Source: Paramagnetospirillum magneticum AMB-1 (GTDB taxonomy: Bacteria > Pseudomonadota > Alphaproteobacteria > Rhodospirillales > Magnetospirillaceae). Taken from it: a stretch of 64,000 bases of DNA. Position 1 is the stretch's first letter. Every line of letters begins with the position of its first letter. A program made the position numbers and the translations under genes. Where the stretch lies: contig NC_007626.1 of NCBI RefSeq assembly GCF_000009985.1, positions 124,001 to 188,000 of the forward strand, written 5' to 3'. Below are positions 53,163 through 61,727 of this stretch, one piece after another. The notes below the pieces were generated by a model. The model saw only the letters and a list, made by a program, of their open reading frames with translations. It ran no database searches and was not told the origin of the DNA.

Positions 53163-54149
53163 ATGATCGATCCGTTTGGACGCAAGGTCAGTTATCTGCG
53201 CGTGTCGGTCACCGACCGCTGCGATCTGCGCTGCGTCTATTGCATGGCCGAGGACATGCATTTCCTGCCCAAGGCCGACATCCTGTCGCTGGAGGAACTG
53301 GAGCGGCTGTGCGGCGCTTTCGTCCGTTCCGGCGTGCGCAAGCTGCGCCTTACCGGCGGCGAGCCCCTGGTCCGGCGCAACATCATGAGCCTGATCACCA
53401 ACCTGGGCCGTCTGGTCAAGTCGGGCGAGCTGGACGAGCTGACGCTGACCACCAACGCCACCCAGCTTGCCAAGCATGCCGACGGCCTGGCGGCGGCCGG
53501 GGTCAAGCGCCTCAACGTCTCGCTGGACAGCCTGGACCCCGCCAAGTTCGAGGCCATCACCCGCTGGGGCAAGCTGGATCAGGTCTTGGACGGAATCATG
53601 GCCGCCAAGGCCGCCGGTCTGGCGGTCAAGATCAACACGGTGGCGCTGAAGGGCGGCAACGAGGACGAGCACGAGCATCTGGTGGAATGGTGCGGGCGCC
53701 ACGGCTTCGATCTCACCTTCATCGAGACCATGCCCATGGGCGACATCCATTCCGACCGCACCGAGCAGTATCTGCCGCTCTCCCTGGTGCGGAGCCGGCT
53801 GGAACAGCGGTTCACCCTGTCCGAGATCGATTACCGCACCGGCGGCCCGGCCCGCTATGTGCGCGTCGCCGAGACCGGCGGGCGCATCGGCTTCATCACC
53901 CCCATGACCCACAATTTCTGCGAGACCTGCAACCGCGTGCGGGTGACCTGCACCGGAACGCTGTACATGTGCCTGGGCCAGGAGGACGCCGCCGATCTGC
54001 GCACTCCCCTGCGGGCCAGCGAGGGCGACCAGTTGCTGGAGGCCGCCATTGCCGAGGCCATCTCCAGAAAGCCCAAGGGCCACGACTTCATTATCGATCG
54101 CGATTCCCGCCCCGCCGTCAGCCGCCACATGAGCGTCACCGGCGGCTGA
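53163..54149 (+). CDS. moaA: GTP 3',8-cyclase MoaA (molybdenum cofactor synthesis)
   Basis: The 328-residue radical SAM enzyme begins the molybdenum cofactor pathway by converting GTP to 3',8-cyclo-GTP. Both Fe-S clusters are visible: CDLRCVYC (Cys20, Cys24, Cys27) and the C-terminal set Cys253, Cys256 and Cys270. The essential C-terminal Gly-Gly pair ends the protein. RLTGGEPLVRR is the SAM-binding region. GGAGG is nine bases before the ATG. No moaC, moaD or moaE lies next to it. Its 3' end overlaps the convergent SGNH gene by 14 bases. Confidence 0.95.
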   Translation: MIDPFGRKVSYLRVSVTDRCDLRCVYCMAEDMHFLPKADILSLEELERLCGAFVRSGVRKLRLTGGEPLVRRNIMSLITNLGRLVKSGELDELTLTTNATQLAKHADGLAAAGVKRLNVSLDSLDPAKFEAITRWGKLDQVLDGIMAAKAAGLAVKINTVALKGGNEDEHEHLVEWCGRHGFDLTFIETMPMGDIHSDRTEQYLPLSLVRSRLEQRFTLSEIDYRTGGPARYVRVAETGGRIGFITPMTHNFCETCNRVRVTCTGTLYMCLGQEDAADLRTPLRASEGDQLLEAAIAEAISRKPKGHDFIIDRDSRPAVSRHMSVTGG

Positions 54150-55317
54150 TGCCGCTGGCCTCCGCCAGGGCGCGGACCTCGGCCACCTCGTCGGGGTGGG
54201 CCGCGGCGTAGGCCGTTCGCTCGGACCGGATGCGGTTGATCACGGTCTCGACATTGTCCGAGGTCAGCCGGATGCCGAAGGACGGGTCGTCCTTGCCCGA
54301 GATGATGCGCTCCAGGATCAGATTTCCCGCCGCCTTGGTGAAATGGGAGCCGTCCCAGTACCAGTGCATGCGGGTCGCCGGGTCGCGGGGGATGTCCTCG
54401 GTGGTGATGGCGTTGAAGCCGCTGAAATCCCACAGCTCGGCATGGCTTTCGGCCACCGTCGCCGCCAGGTCGCGCTTCCACTGCTCCCAGGCGGGCAGCA
54501 GCCCGGCCCCCGCCTTGGCTTCCAGCACCTTGGCGTGGATGGGGGTGACGAACAGCACCACCCGGGTCTTGCCGTTATCGAAGGCGGAGAGGATGCGCCG
54601 CAGGTCTTCCATCCGCTCGGGCGCGTAGCGAAACCCGCCATAGGTTCGTTCAGAGCCAGGCAAGGACAGTTGCAGGTGCAGCACGCTGTCCATCTCGGCG
54701 CGGTGGTCGAAGCCTTTCTTGCGTGCGCCGATGTCATAGGTGCCGTCCTTGGCGAAGGACTGGCGAAGACCCTTGACCGAACTGAACAGGACCCAGCCGG
54801 AATCGTCGAAAGATTGCAGCGACAGCAGGCGACGGACATAGACCGGCCAGGCAGAGGCCCCGGCAAAGCCCGAGCGGTCGAAATCGCCGCTGGTCCACAC
54901 CTGGCTGCCGAACAACAGCAGGTCGAGGCCGATGACCACCAGCTTGGGCGACTGGTGACGGGCGGCATAATCGATGGCATGGGACAGCTCGACGATATTG
55001 GTGGCCGACAGCGAGGCGTTGAAGGCCAGGGCACCACTCAGGGCCGGCGATTGCGGGTCCAGGCCCATTTCACCGCGTGAACTGCCGTAAAGCAGGACGT
55101 CGAATTTGGTGTGGCCGAGAATCAGCGCCTTGTTGACCCGTCCGCCGTCACGCCGCAGCGTCTTCTGGTCATTGAAGCCTTTGATGTCGTTCCAGCGGAA
55201 GCTGGCATAGGGATCGACGATAAAGTTGAAGGCCGCGCCCATCGCCAACAGCAGCACGACCCCCACCAGCAGGGTGAGGAGAAAACGGAGGTTTGTCAGG
55301 GGGGCGGGCTGGCTCAT
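54136..55317 (-). CDS. SGNH-hydrolase-like membrane-anchored partner of MBOAT acyltransferase
   Basis: The 393-residue protein has one N-terminal membrane helix (about 10-33), then a periplasmic domain. GSSRGEMGLD near 78-87 fits the SGNH block I serine and WDGSHFTKAAG near 337-347 is a DxxH-type block with catalytic Asp and His. Such proteins (AlgJ/AlgX/DltD-like) work with MBOAT proteins to O-acetylate surface polysaccharides. It directly follows the MBOAT gene, separated by one base. It probably transfers the acetyl group handed across the membrane. Exact glycan unknown. Confidence 0.75.
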   Translation of the reverse strand: MSQPAPLTNLRFLLTLLVGVVLLLAMGAAFNFIVDPYASFRWNDIKGFNDQKTLRRDGGRVNKALILGHTKFDVLLYGSSRGEMGLDPQSPALSGALAFNASLSATNIVELSHAIDYAARHQSPKLVVIGLDLLLFGSQVWTSGDFDRSGFAGASAWPVYVRRLLSLQSFDDSGWVLFSSVKGLRQSFAKDGTYDIGARKKGFDHRAEMDSVLHLQLSLPGSERTYGGFRYAPERMEDLRRILSAFDNGKTRVVLFVTPIHAKVLEAKAGAGLLPAWEQWKRDLAATVAESHAELWDFSGFNAITTEDIPRDPATRMHWYWDGSHFTKAAGNLILERIISGKDDPSFGIRLTSDNVETVINRIRSERTAYAAAHPDEVAEVRALAEASGISRR

Positions 55318-55318
55318 G

Positions 55319-56770
55319 TCAGAACTGGTAATAGAGGAATTCGCTGGTTCGCCACAGGGTCATGGCGGAACAGGCCAGCATGGCGGCCAGGGTCCAGGCC
55401 CAGCCGGTGGTGGGGCGCCACGCCAGTCGATCCGGCCGTTCGACCGGCTCCAGTCCCGGCCCGGTGGCGCTCATGATCTGCTGGCTGTTGGGGGCGGCGA
55501 CGCAGACCGCCATCAGGACCAGCGACAGGACCAGCCCGTCCCACGCCACCTTGACCGCGCCGCCCGACAGGCCGTTCAGCCCCGCCATGCCCTTCAGCAC
55601 GATCAGCGCGGCATCGAAATTGACGGCGCGGAAGAACACCCAGGCGACCACGACCAGGACCTGGGTCAGAATCCAGCCGGCAACGACTTCCCCTCGCCCC
55701 GGCACGGCGGGACGGATGGCCCGCCACGCGTGGTTGCCCACCAGCATCAGCCCATGTAGGCAGCCCCACGCGACGAAGGTCCAGGCGGCCCCGTGCCACA
55801 ATCCGCCCAGCGTCATGACGAGCATCAGGTTGACGTGGCGCCGCACCGGGCCGCATCGCCCGCCGCCCAGCGGGAAATACAGGTAGTCGCGCAGAAAGCG
55901 CGACAGGGTCATATGCCAGCGCCGCCAGAACTCGATGATGCTGGTGGCCTTGTAGGGCGAGTTGAAATTGACCGGCAGATCGATGCCGAACAGCCGCGCC
56001 AGTCCCAGCGCCATGTCGGAATAGCCCGAGAAGTCGAAATAGATCTGCACCGTGTAGGCCAGGGCGCATTGCCAGGCGGCCAGCAGGCCCAGGTCCTGAC
56101 CGGCGCCGGCAGCGGAAAAACCGGGTGAGACATAGGACGCCACCCAATCGGCGATCACCGCCTTCTTGAACAGGCCGATGGCGAACAGGGACAGTCCGGC
56201 CACCAGATTCTCACTCGTCGCGCAGTCCCTGCGGGGCTGGCGGAACTGGGGCATCATCTCCTTGTGGTGGATGATGGGGCCGGCGATCAGATGGGGGAAG
56301 AAGGTGACGAACAGGGTGTAGCTCAGCGCGTCGGCGTCTCGGACCAGATTACGCCGGACATCCACCAGATAGGCGATCTGGGTGAAGGTGAAGAACGATA
56401 CGCCGAGCGGCAGTTCCAGCCGCTGCGAGGTGATCATCAACCCCAGCAGCGGCGCGACGGATTCTGCGAAGAAGCGCTCGTACTTGAAGATGCCGAGAAA
56501 GGCCAGGTTGGCAGCGACGCCCAGCGCCAGGATCGCTCCGCCCCAGCGCGTGTCGCGGCTGCGCGCGATGGCCAGCCCGAACAGGAAGTTCCCGACGATG
56601 GAGGCGGCCAGCGGCCAGGCATAGGCCGGATTCCACCAGGCATAGAAGACGATGGAGGCCAGCGTCAGAAACGCCATGGCCGGACGCCATCCCATCCGCC
56701 GGATTCCGAAGAACCCGGCCAGGACCAGGGGCAGAAAGGCGAACAGGAAAGGCGCCGAATTGAACAGCAT
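55319..56770 (-). CDS. MBOAT-family O-acyltransferase (AlgI-like)
   Basis: The 483-residue integral membrane protein starts MLFNSAPFLFAFLPL, the standard opening of the AlgI family, and has about ten membrane segments. The conserved histidine is in TLGGLWHGAAWTFVAWG. YLYFPLGGGRCG and FWRRWHMTLS are further family signatures. It would move acetyl groups from acetyl-CoA across the inner membrane for O-acetylation of a polysaccharide. The SGNH gene downstream is its likely partner. Its start shares one base with the nucleotidyltransferase stop. Confidence 0.9.
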   Translation of the reverse strand: MLFNSAPFLFAFLPLVLAGFFGIRRMGWRPAMAFLTLASIVFYAWWNPAYAWPLAASIVGNFLFGLAIARSRDTRWGGAILALGVAANLAFLGIFKYERFFAESVAPLLGLMITSQRLELPLGVSFFTFTQIAYLVDVRRNLVRDADALSYTLFVTFFPHLIAGPIIHHKEMMPQFRQPRRDCATSENLVAGLSLFAIGLFKKAVIADWVASYVSPGFSAAGAGQDLGLLAAWQCALAYTVQIYFDFSGYSDMALGLARLFGIDLPVNFNSPYKATSIIEFWRRWHMTLSRFLRDYLYFPLGGGRCGPVRRHVNLMLVMTLGGLWHGAAWTFVAWGCLHGLMLVGNHAWRAIRPAVPGRGEVVAGWILTQVLVVVAWVFFRAVNFDAALIVLKGMAGLNGLSGGAVKVAWDGLVLSLVLMAVCVAAPNSQQIMSATGPGLEPVERPDRLAWRPTTGWAWTLAAMLACSAMTLWRTSEFLYYQF

Positions 56771-57519
56771 CAGGCCGACGTGCCGGCGGCCCGTTCGGCG
56801 ATGAAGGCGTCCAGGTCTTCCGGCGTGCCCAGGCCGTGCATGGCGGTCTGGGGAATCTCCCAGACGCCGATCCTTGCCCCGGCCTTGATGGCGTAGTTAT
56901 AGACCGGACAGGTATAGAACTCGTTGTTGACCCGGTCGTTGGCGGCGATCATGGCTTCGGCGGCCCGGCGGAAGGCCCGCGCCGACTTGAAGTAGTAGAT
57001 GCCGACCGTGGCCCATTCGCTGATGGGGTCCTTTTCTGCCACCCGCTCCACCAGCCCGTCGTCCCGCAGCTTGGCATAGGACCATTTGGGGTGGGGCTCG
57101 GACTTGAAGACCATGATGGAGCCGTCCAGGTCGCGGGCCAGCGCGTCGTCCAGCATGGCCGTGACGCCGCCATCCACGAACTGGTCGGAATTGGCCACCA
57201 GGATGGGGGCGTCCGGATCCATCTTGTCATAGGCCGCCAGCAGGGTGCAGGCGGTGCCCTCGGTCAGTCCGTCCAGCAGGTGGATGTCCAGATTGCCCGC
57301 GGCCTTCAGCTCGGCCACCACGCCGGGCTCGGCGGCGCAATGGGCGGCGCGGGCGATCAGCAAGGTGGAGGCACCGGCATAGGCCACGTTGTCGATGACG
57401 TGGTGGATCATGGGGCGGCCCAGCACGTCGATGAACGGCTTGGGCTTGGCATAGCCCGCCTGGGCGAAGCGCGAGCCCTCGCCGGCCATGGGGATGACGA
57501 TGATCGGCTTGCTGGTCAT
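56770..57519 (-). CDS. Sugar-nucleotidyltransferase-like protein (NTP_transferase fold), copy 1
   Basis: The 249-residue protein begins IIVIPMAGEGSRFAQAGYAK then PKPFIDVLGRPMI, the nucleotide-binding and PKP motifs of sugar-1-phosphate nucleotidyltransferases. ILVANSDQFVDGG holds the usual metal-binding aspartate position. It is paralogous to the next gene, sharing order of motifs, spacing and the HPxWSxxK/R and EKxPIS segments. It may make an activated sugar or polyol. Nucleotide and substrate are unknown. The start overlaps the neighbour's stop by four bases. Confidence 0.75.
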   Translation of the reverse strand: MTSKPIIVIPMAGEGSRFAQAGYAKPKPFIDVLGRPMIHHVIDNVAYAGASTLLIARAAHCAAEPGVVAELKAAGNLDIHLLDGLTEGTACTLLAAYDKMDPDAPILVANSDQFVDGGVTAMLDDALARDLDGSIMVFKSEPHPKWSYAKLRDDGLVERVAEKDPISEWATVGIYYFKSARAFRRAAEAMIAANDRVNNEFYTCPVYNYAIKAGARIGVWEIPQTAMHGLGTPEDLDAFIAERAAGTSA

Positions 57520-58259
57520 TGGTCGAGCGGCGAGGTCTGGAAGTGGTCGAGGAAGTGCGACACGTCCTCGGGGATGCCCAGTGGATGGAACTCGGCATTG
57601 GGGATCTTGTGCTGGCCGACGCGGGCGCCTTCCAGGATCAGCTGGTTGATGGAAGGCACGATGAAGAACTGGTTGTTGACCAGGGTGTTCTTCAGCAGCG
57701 ACTTCTCGGCGCCGCGCACGAACATGCCGCCGTTGCGGTAGTAGTACGCGCCCACGGTGGCGTGGTTGCTGATGGGGTTCTTCTCGGCGGTTTCCACCAC
57801 CATGCCGTCCTCGTCGGTGCGCACGAAGGACCAGCGCGGATGCATGGAGGTGAAGGTGACGATGCCCACGTCCAGGTCGCGGGCGCGGAAGTCGTCAAGC
57901 GCCGGCTGAATGCCCCGGGCCGTCCACTGATCGCCGTTGCATACCAGCAGCGGCGCCTCGCGGTCGATGTGGTCGACGGCCAGCAGGGCGGTGCACAGGG
58001 CGCCGCCGGTGGGCTTCTCGGTCTGGACGATGGTGCAGCCGGGCGCCAGCAGCTTGAGCACCGAGTCCAGGTGGAATTCCTGGCGGTCGGCGGCGTTGGT
58101 GACGAAAATGAAGCGGTGGTCGCCGGCGGGCCGGGACGAGCGGATGGCGTATTCCACCATGGGGTGGCCCAGCACCTCGATCAGCGGCTTTGGGAACTTC
58201 TGGCCCATCTCGTGGAAGGGCCGCGCCGAGCCGGCGATGGGCATGAGGATCTGGATCAT
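57516..58259 (-). CDS. Sugar-nucleotidyltransferase-like protein (NTP_transferase fold), copy 2
   Basis: The 247-residue protein starts IQILMPIAGSARPFHEMGQK followed by PKPLIEVLGHPM. The usual GxGTRxxP loop is altered here to GSARPFHEMG, so nucleotide binding may differ from copy 1. LLVCNGDQWTARG is the metal-binding region. Strong similarity in length and motif order to the adjacent gene points to an old tandem duplication with divergence. The start overlaps the HAD gene stop by four bases. One copy could be regulatory or use a different substrate. Confidence 0.75.
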   Translation of the reverse strand: MIQILMPIAGSARPFHEMGQKFPKPLIEVLGHPMVEYAIRSSRPAGDHRFIFVTNAADRQEFHLDSVLKLLAPGCTIVQTEKPTGGALCTALLAVDHIDREAPLLVCNGDQWTARGIQPALDDFRARDLDVGIVTFTSMHPRWSFVRTDEDGMVVETAEKNPISNHATVGAYYYRNGGMFVRGAEKSLLKNTLVNNQFFIVPSINQLILEGARVGQHKIPNAEFHPLGIPEDVSHFLDHFQTSPLDQ

Positions 58260-58888
58260 GACGCGGCCTCCGCCAGACGGATGCGTTCGCGGATGTTCCA
58301 GTAGGTCACCTCGGAAGGATCGGCGACGCGCAGCACATGGGCGCCCGACGCGGTAGCCGCCTGCACGCCGTACTCATTGTCCTCGACGATCACCGTCTCG
58401 ACCGGCGCCACGCCCAGGCGCTGCATGGCCGAGACGTAGATGTCGGGATCGGGCTTGGGCCGGGCGCAATCCTGATTGGACAGGGTGATGTCGAAATACT
58501 CCAGTAAGCCCGACTGGCCCAGCATCATGTCGCAGGTCTCGCGGATGGAGTTGGTGCACACCGCCAGCTTGTAGCTCTCGGCCTTCAGGCGCGACACCGC
58601 ATATTCGATGTGGAACACCGGGAAGCAATGGGTGGCGATCAACTGCTTGGTATAGACCTGCTTCAACTCGTTGATGACGCCGGCCAGCCCCTTGGGAAAG
58701 CCCCGGTGCTCGTGCAGATAGGCCAGCTTCTTGCGGGTCGGCAGGCCGTCGAAGGTGGTCAGGTGCTCTTCGCGGCCGATCTCGTAGCCGAACAGGCGCA
58801 GCGCCTGATTGAGCGCCTCCCAATGCCACTCGCGGGCATCCACCAGGACGCCGTCGAGGTCGAACAGAACGGCGCGGATGGGGCTCAC
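58256..58888 (-). CDS. HAD-superfamily phosphatase/phosphoglucomutase-like protein
   Basis: The 210-residue protein has the catalytic FDLDGVLVD motif (Asp10, Asp12), VCTNSI as motif II, KPDPDIY as motif III, and VIVEDNEYGVQAA as motif IV. The helical cap after motif I resembles beta-phosphoglucomutase and other small-sugar phosphatases. It may phosphorylate, isomerise or dephosphorylate a sugar phosphate used by the neighbouring nucleotidyltransferases. The start is a GTG at 58888 with AGGAG eight bases upstream, and it overlaps the GDPD-like stop as GTGA. Confidence 0.82.
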   Translation of the reverse strand: MSPIRAVLFDLDGVLVDAREWHWEALNQALRLFGYEIGREEHLTTFDGLPTRKKLAYLHEHRGFPKGLAGVINELKQVYTKQLIATHCFPVFHIEYAVSRLKAESYKLAVCTNSIRETCDMMLGQSGLLEYFDITLSNQDCARPKPDPDIYVSAMQRLGVAPVETVIVEDNEYGVQAATASGAHVLRVADPSEVTYWNIRERIRLAEAAS

Positions 58889-59511
58889 CTCAGGAACTCC
58901 TGCAATTGGGCGGGAAGGTCGGTGCAGACCATCACGCGGTCGTCGTGGCGAAAATGCCGGGCCAGGTCCCAGATGGGAGCGTGATCGCGCCGGTGCAGTT
59001 CGCCCGAGACCAGGGCAACCCGCTTGCCGGCGTCCAGATGGGCCTGGACATCGGCGGAGGTGATCCATTCGCGCTCCAGCTCGTCCAGCCACACCCCGGC
59101 GGACTGGGCGTAATAGGCGGGCGAGGGCTCGGCATCGGAATGCCGCGTGAAGGTGGTCAGGCCCAGGCGCAGATAGTGGCGCATGTCGGGCACCGACATG
59201 TCGAAGAAGAAGTAGTCCGAGGCCCGGCCCGCCACCAGCGGCGCCATGGCCTCGGCCAGGCCGTCGGCCTTGACGTTGAGCGCCAGCACCCGTTCGGGCG
59301 AGGCCAGCTCCATCCATTCGGCCCAGCATTGGTCCAGGGCAGGGGAATCGGCGCCGGGCATGTCGTGGGAGATCACCACGCCTCCCAGCCGGTCGCGCAG
59401 GTCGGTCTCGATGCCGAACCCGGCCCGCAGCGCCTGACCGAGCGAGGAGGGGCGGTTCTGTTCGGCCTTTTGCTTCCAGGCTCCACGATGAGCCAGAATC
59501 CGCGCGCCCAT
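58885..59511 (-). CDS. Glycerophosphodiester phosphodiesterase-like protein
   Basis: The 208-residue protein has AHRG at 7-10, GIETDLRD with Glu35 and Asp37, and ISHD with His49, the metal and acid-base residues of the GDPD TIM barrel. The usual later ExK is LNVK here. It is shorter than most GDPDs and has no signal peptide. In this operon the substrate may be a glycerophosphoryl- or sugar-phosphodiester linked to the two nucleotidyltransferases. The start at 59511 follows GAGG; the long frame to 60429 is antisense to the next gene and is rejected. Confidence 0.72.
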   Translation of the reverse strand: MGARILAHRGAWKQKAEQNRPSSLGQALRAGFGIETDLRDRLGGVVISHDMPGADSPALDQCWAEWMELASPERVLALNVKADGLAEAMAPLVAGRASDYFFFDMSVPDMRHYLRLGLTTFTRHSDAEPSPAYYAQSAGVWLDELEREWITSADVQAHLDAGKRVALVSGELHRRDHAPIWDLARHFRHDDRVMVCTDLPAQLQEFLR

Positions 59512-59583
59512 GGGACCTCGGAATTGGGATTGACCTTTATGCCGCCATCGCGGCAAATCGACGGGCGGAAAAACCGCTGGGTT

Positions 59584-59612
59584 TGGATAGCAAATTCCCT
59601 CTTCCCACGCAA
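59584..59612 (-). promoter_or_regulatory. Possible promoter of the GDPD/HAD/nucleotidyltransferase operon
   Basis: On the minus strand TTGCGT (59612-59607) is followed after 17 bases by TATCCA (59589-59584), about 70 bases before the ATG at 59511. Both boxes are partial sigma-70 matches. The gap is divergent with the glycosyltransferase-like gene. Confidence 0.25.
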
Positions 59613-59643
59613 CCCGACCGTCCCCTGACTTAAAGCCGCCACC

Positions 59644-60747
59644 GTGATCATCGACAGTATCGAAAGCCTCGTCAAAGCCAAGCATTGCCGCGATCTGGAT
59701 GCGGTCGAGGTGCGTACGGCGCGGTTCAAGTGCCGCAACCTGCTGCCCCACGCCTTGAAATACGCCTTGTGGGCTCTCCGGCCCGGCGGAACCCTGGTGG
59801 TGCAGGACGACGGCCCCGCTTTGGCCGAGACCTGGGAGATGCCTTTCGCCCAGGTGCGGCGTCTGGTGTTCAAGGTGCTGGGCGGTGACGCCGCCCTGGT
59901 CGAGATGAAGCCCGAGGCCTTCCGTTTCACCTTCACCCGCACCCGCCCGTTGCCGGCGCCCGGCTGGTCGGCGGGGCTGATCTTTTCCGGCAACGACGCG
60001 GAACTGCCCGCCTTCACCCGCTGCATGGAGGGGCTGCATGCCCAGCCGGAACTGACCGGCGAGGCGGGCGAGATCCTGGTCTGCGGCCCGAGGCGCGACC
60101 TGGCCTTCATGGCGCCCTGGCCCCAGGCCCGCTATGTGGAGTTCGAGACGCCCCCCGGCCCGCGCTTCCTGATCTCGGCCAAGAAGAACTTCCTGGCCAC
60201 CCAGTTCCGCTTCGACCGGGTGCTGATCCTGCATGCGCGCATCAGCCTCGATCCCGGCTGTCTGGCCGCCCTGCCGCGCGAATTCGACGTGGTGACACCG
60301 GCGGTCTTCGCCACGGTCCAGGGGCGCCGTTGCGCCTATCTCGACTACGTCATCTCGGACGCCACCGATCCCAACCGCATGGCGACGCGTTTCAACGTGC
60401 CCATTGATTACCCCCGGAACCGCTATCATGCGTTTCTTGACAGGGGTGAACCCTATATCGACGGCGGGCTGTTCGCGGCCCGGCGCGATATCCTGCTGTC
60501 GGTGCCGCTGGACGGCAATCTGGGCTGGTCCGAGGGAGAGGATTCCGACTGGTGCCGCCGGGTGCGGACCAGCGGCTTTCTGGTGGATCTGGCCGTTGAA
60601 GCCACGGCGACCACCGATGCCAACAAGATGGGTCGTTCGGTAGCGCCCAGCGCCTGGGATCTGATCCGCCGCCCCATTCGGCGGCCCTTGCGGGCGCTGT
60701 CGGCGTGGGGCCGTTACATAGGCAAGCGTCTGCAGGGAGAACGTTGA
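59644..60747 (+). CDS. Glycosyltransferase-like protein with odd N-terminal segment
   Basis: The 367-residue protein starts with a GTG at 59644. Residues about 35-60, including YALWALRPGGTLVVQDDG, look like the last strands of a methyltransferase, but no SAM-binding motif precedes them. From about residue 110 it resembles a GT2-like fold: YIDGGLFAARRDILL and the acidic WSEGEDSDWCRRV. The end (RRPIRRPLRALSAWGRYIGK) is basic and may bind membrane. It may be a relict fusion or a poorly recognised glycosyltransferase. The stop shares one base with the fucose-synthase-like start. Confidence 0.5.
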   Translation: MIIDSIESLVKAKHCRDLDAVEVRTARFKCRNLLPHALKYALWALRPGGTLVVQDDGPALAETWEMPFAQVRRLVFKVLGGDAALVEMKPEAFRFTFTRTRPLPAPGWSAGLIFSGNDAELPAFTRCMEGLHAQPELTGEAGEILVCGPRRDLAFMAPWPQARYVEFETPPGPRFLISAKKNFLATQFRFDRVLILHARISLDPGCLAALPREFDVVTPAVFATVQGRRCAYLDYVISDATDPNRMATRFNVPIDYPRNRYHAFLDRGEPYIDGGLFAARRDILLSVPLDGNLGWSEGEDSDWCRRVRTSGFLVDLAVEATATTDANKMGRSVAPSAWDLIRRPIRRPLRALSAWGRYIGKRLQGER

Positions 60748-61691
60748 TGGCAGTTGTCTACAGCTTGGCCGGCAAGCGGGTCTGGGTGGCCGGTCATCGG
60801 GGCATGGCCGGCTCCGCCATCGTGCGCCGTCTGGAGCGCGAGGATTGCCGGGTGCTGACCGTCGGGCATGCCGAGCTGGATTTGCGCGATCAAGCCGCCA
60901 CCCTGGCCTGGATGGAGGCCAACCGGCCCCAGGCGGTGTTTTTCGCCGCCGGAACCGTGGGAGGCATTTTGGCCAATTCCACCCGTCCGGCCGAGTTTCT
61001 CTACGACAATCTGGCCATGATCACCAATGCGGTGTCGGCCTCGCGCCAGACCGGGGTGGAGAAGCTGCTGTATCTGGGGTCGTCGTGCATCTATCCCCGC
61101 CTAGCCGCCCAGCCCATGGCGGAGGATGCGCTGCTGACCGGCCCGCTGGAGCCCACCAACGAGTGGTACGCCATCGCCAAGATCGCCGGGATCAAGCTGT
61201 GTCAGGCCTTCCGGCGGCAATGGGGCTGCGACTTCATTTCCGCCATGCCGACCAACCTTTATGGGCCGGGGGACAATTACCACCCCGAGCACAGCCATGT
61301 GGTCGCCGCCCTGATCCGCCGCGCCCACGAGGCCCGGGATGCGGGGGCGCCCGAACTGGTGATCTGGGGAACCGGCACGCCGCTGCGGGAATTCCTGGCC
61401 GCCGACGATCTGGCCGATGCCTGCGTGTTCCTGATGAAGGCCTATTCCGCCGAGGCGCATGTGAATGTCGGGACGGGAATCGAGCATTCCATCCGCCAAT
61501 TGGCCGAGACCGTGGCCAAGGTCGTCGACTACCGTGGGCGTTTGGTGTTTGATGTCTCCAAGCCCGACGGATCTCCGCGCAAGCTGATGGATGTGGGCCG
61601 GATGACCGAATTGGGCTGGAAAGCCCCCACCGGGCTGGAGGACGGCCTGCGCGCCGCCTATGCCTGGTACGTGGCCAATCTGGGAAAGTAG
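60747..61691 (+). CDS. fcl: GDP-L-fucose synthase-like SDR
   Basis: The 314-residue enzyme matches GDP-4-keto-6-deoxymannose epimerase/reductase: GHRGMAGSAI at 16-25, LGSSCIYP with the catalytic serine region at 110-117, and EPTNEWYAIAKIAG with Tyr141 and Lys145. MPTNLYGPGDNY is also diagnostic. It would make GDP-L-fucose from the GDP-mannose dehydratase product. No gmd gene is in the window. The start at 60747 overlaps the previous stop (TGATG). A related activity on another GDP-hexose is the main alternative. Confidence 0.88.
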   Translation: MAVVYSLAGKRVWVAGHRGMAGSAIVRRLEREDCRVLTVGHAELDLRDQAATLAWMEANRPQAVFFAAGTVGGILANSTRPAEFLYDNLAMITNAVSASRQTGVEKLLYLGSSCIYPRLAAQPMAEDALLTGPLEPTNEWYAIAKIAGIKLCQAFRRQWGCDFISAMPTNLYGPGDNYHPEHSHVVAALIRRAHEARDAGAPELVIWGTGTPLREFLAADDLADACVFLMKAYSAEAHVNVGTGIEHSIRQLAETVAKVVDYRGRLVFDVSKPDGSPRKLMDVGRMTELGWKAPTGLEDGLRAAYAWYVANLGK

Positions 61692-61727
61692 ACGTCCCCC
61701 GATGGCCCCCACCGATCCGGGGAAGTC

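Noticed and set aside
58885..60429. A long minus-strand frame extending the GDPD-like gene back to 60429
   Set aside because: The extension is antisense to the glycosyltransferase-like gene; the family sequence starts at the ATG at 59511.
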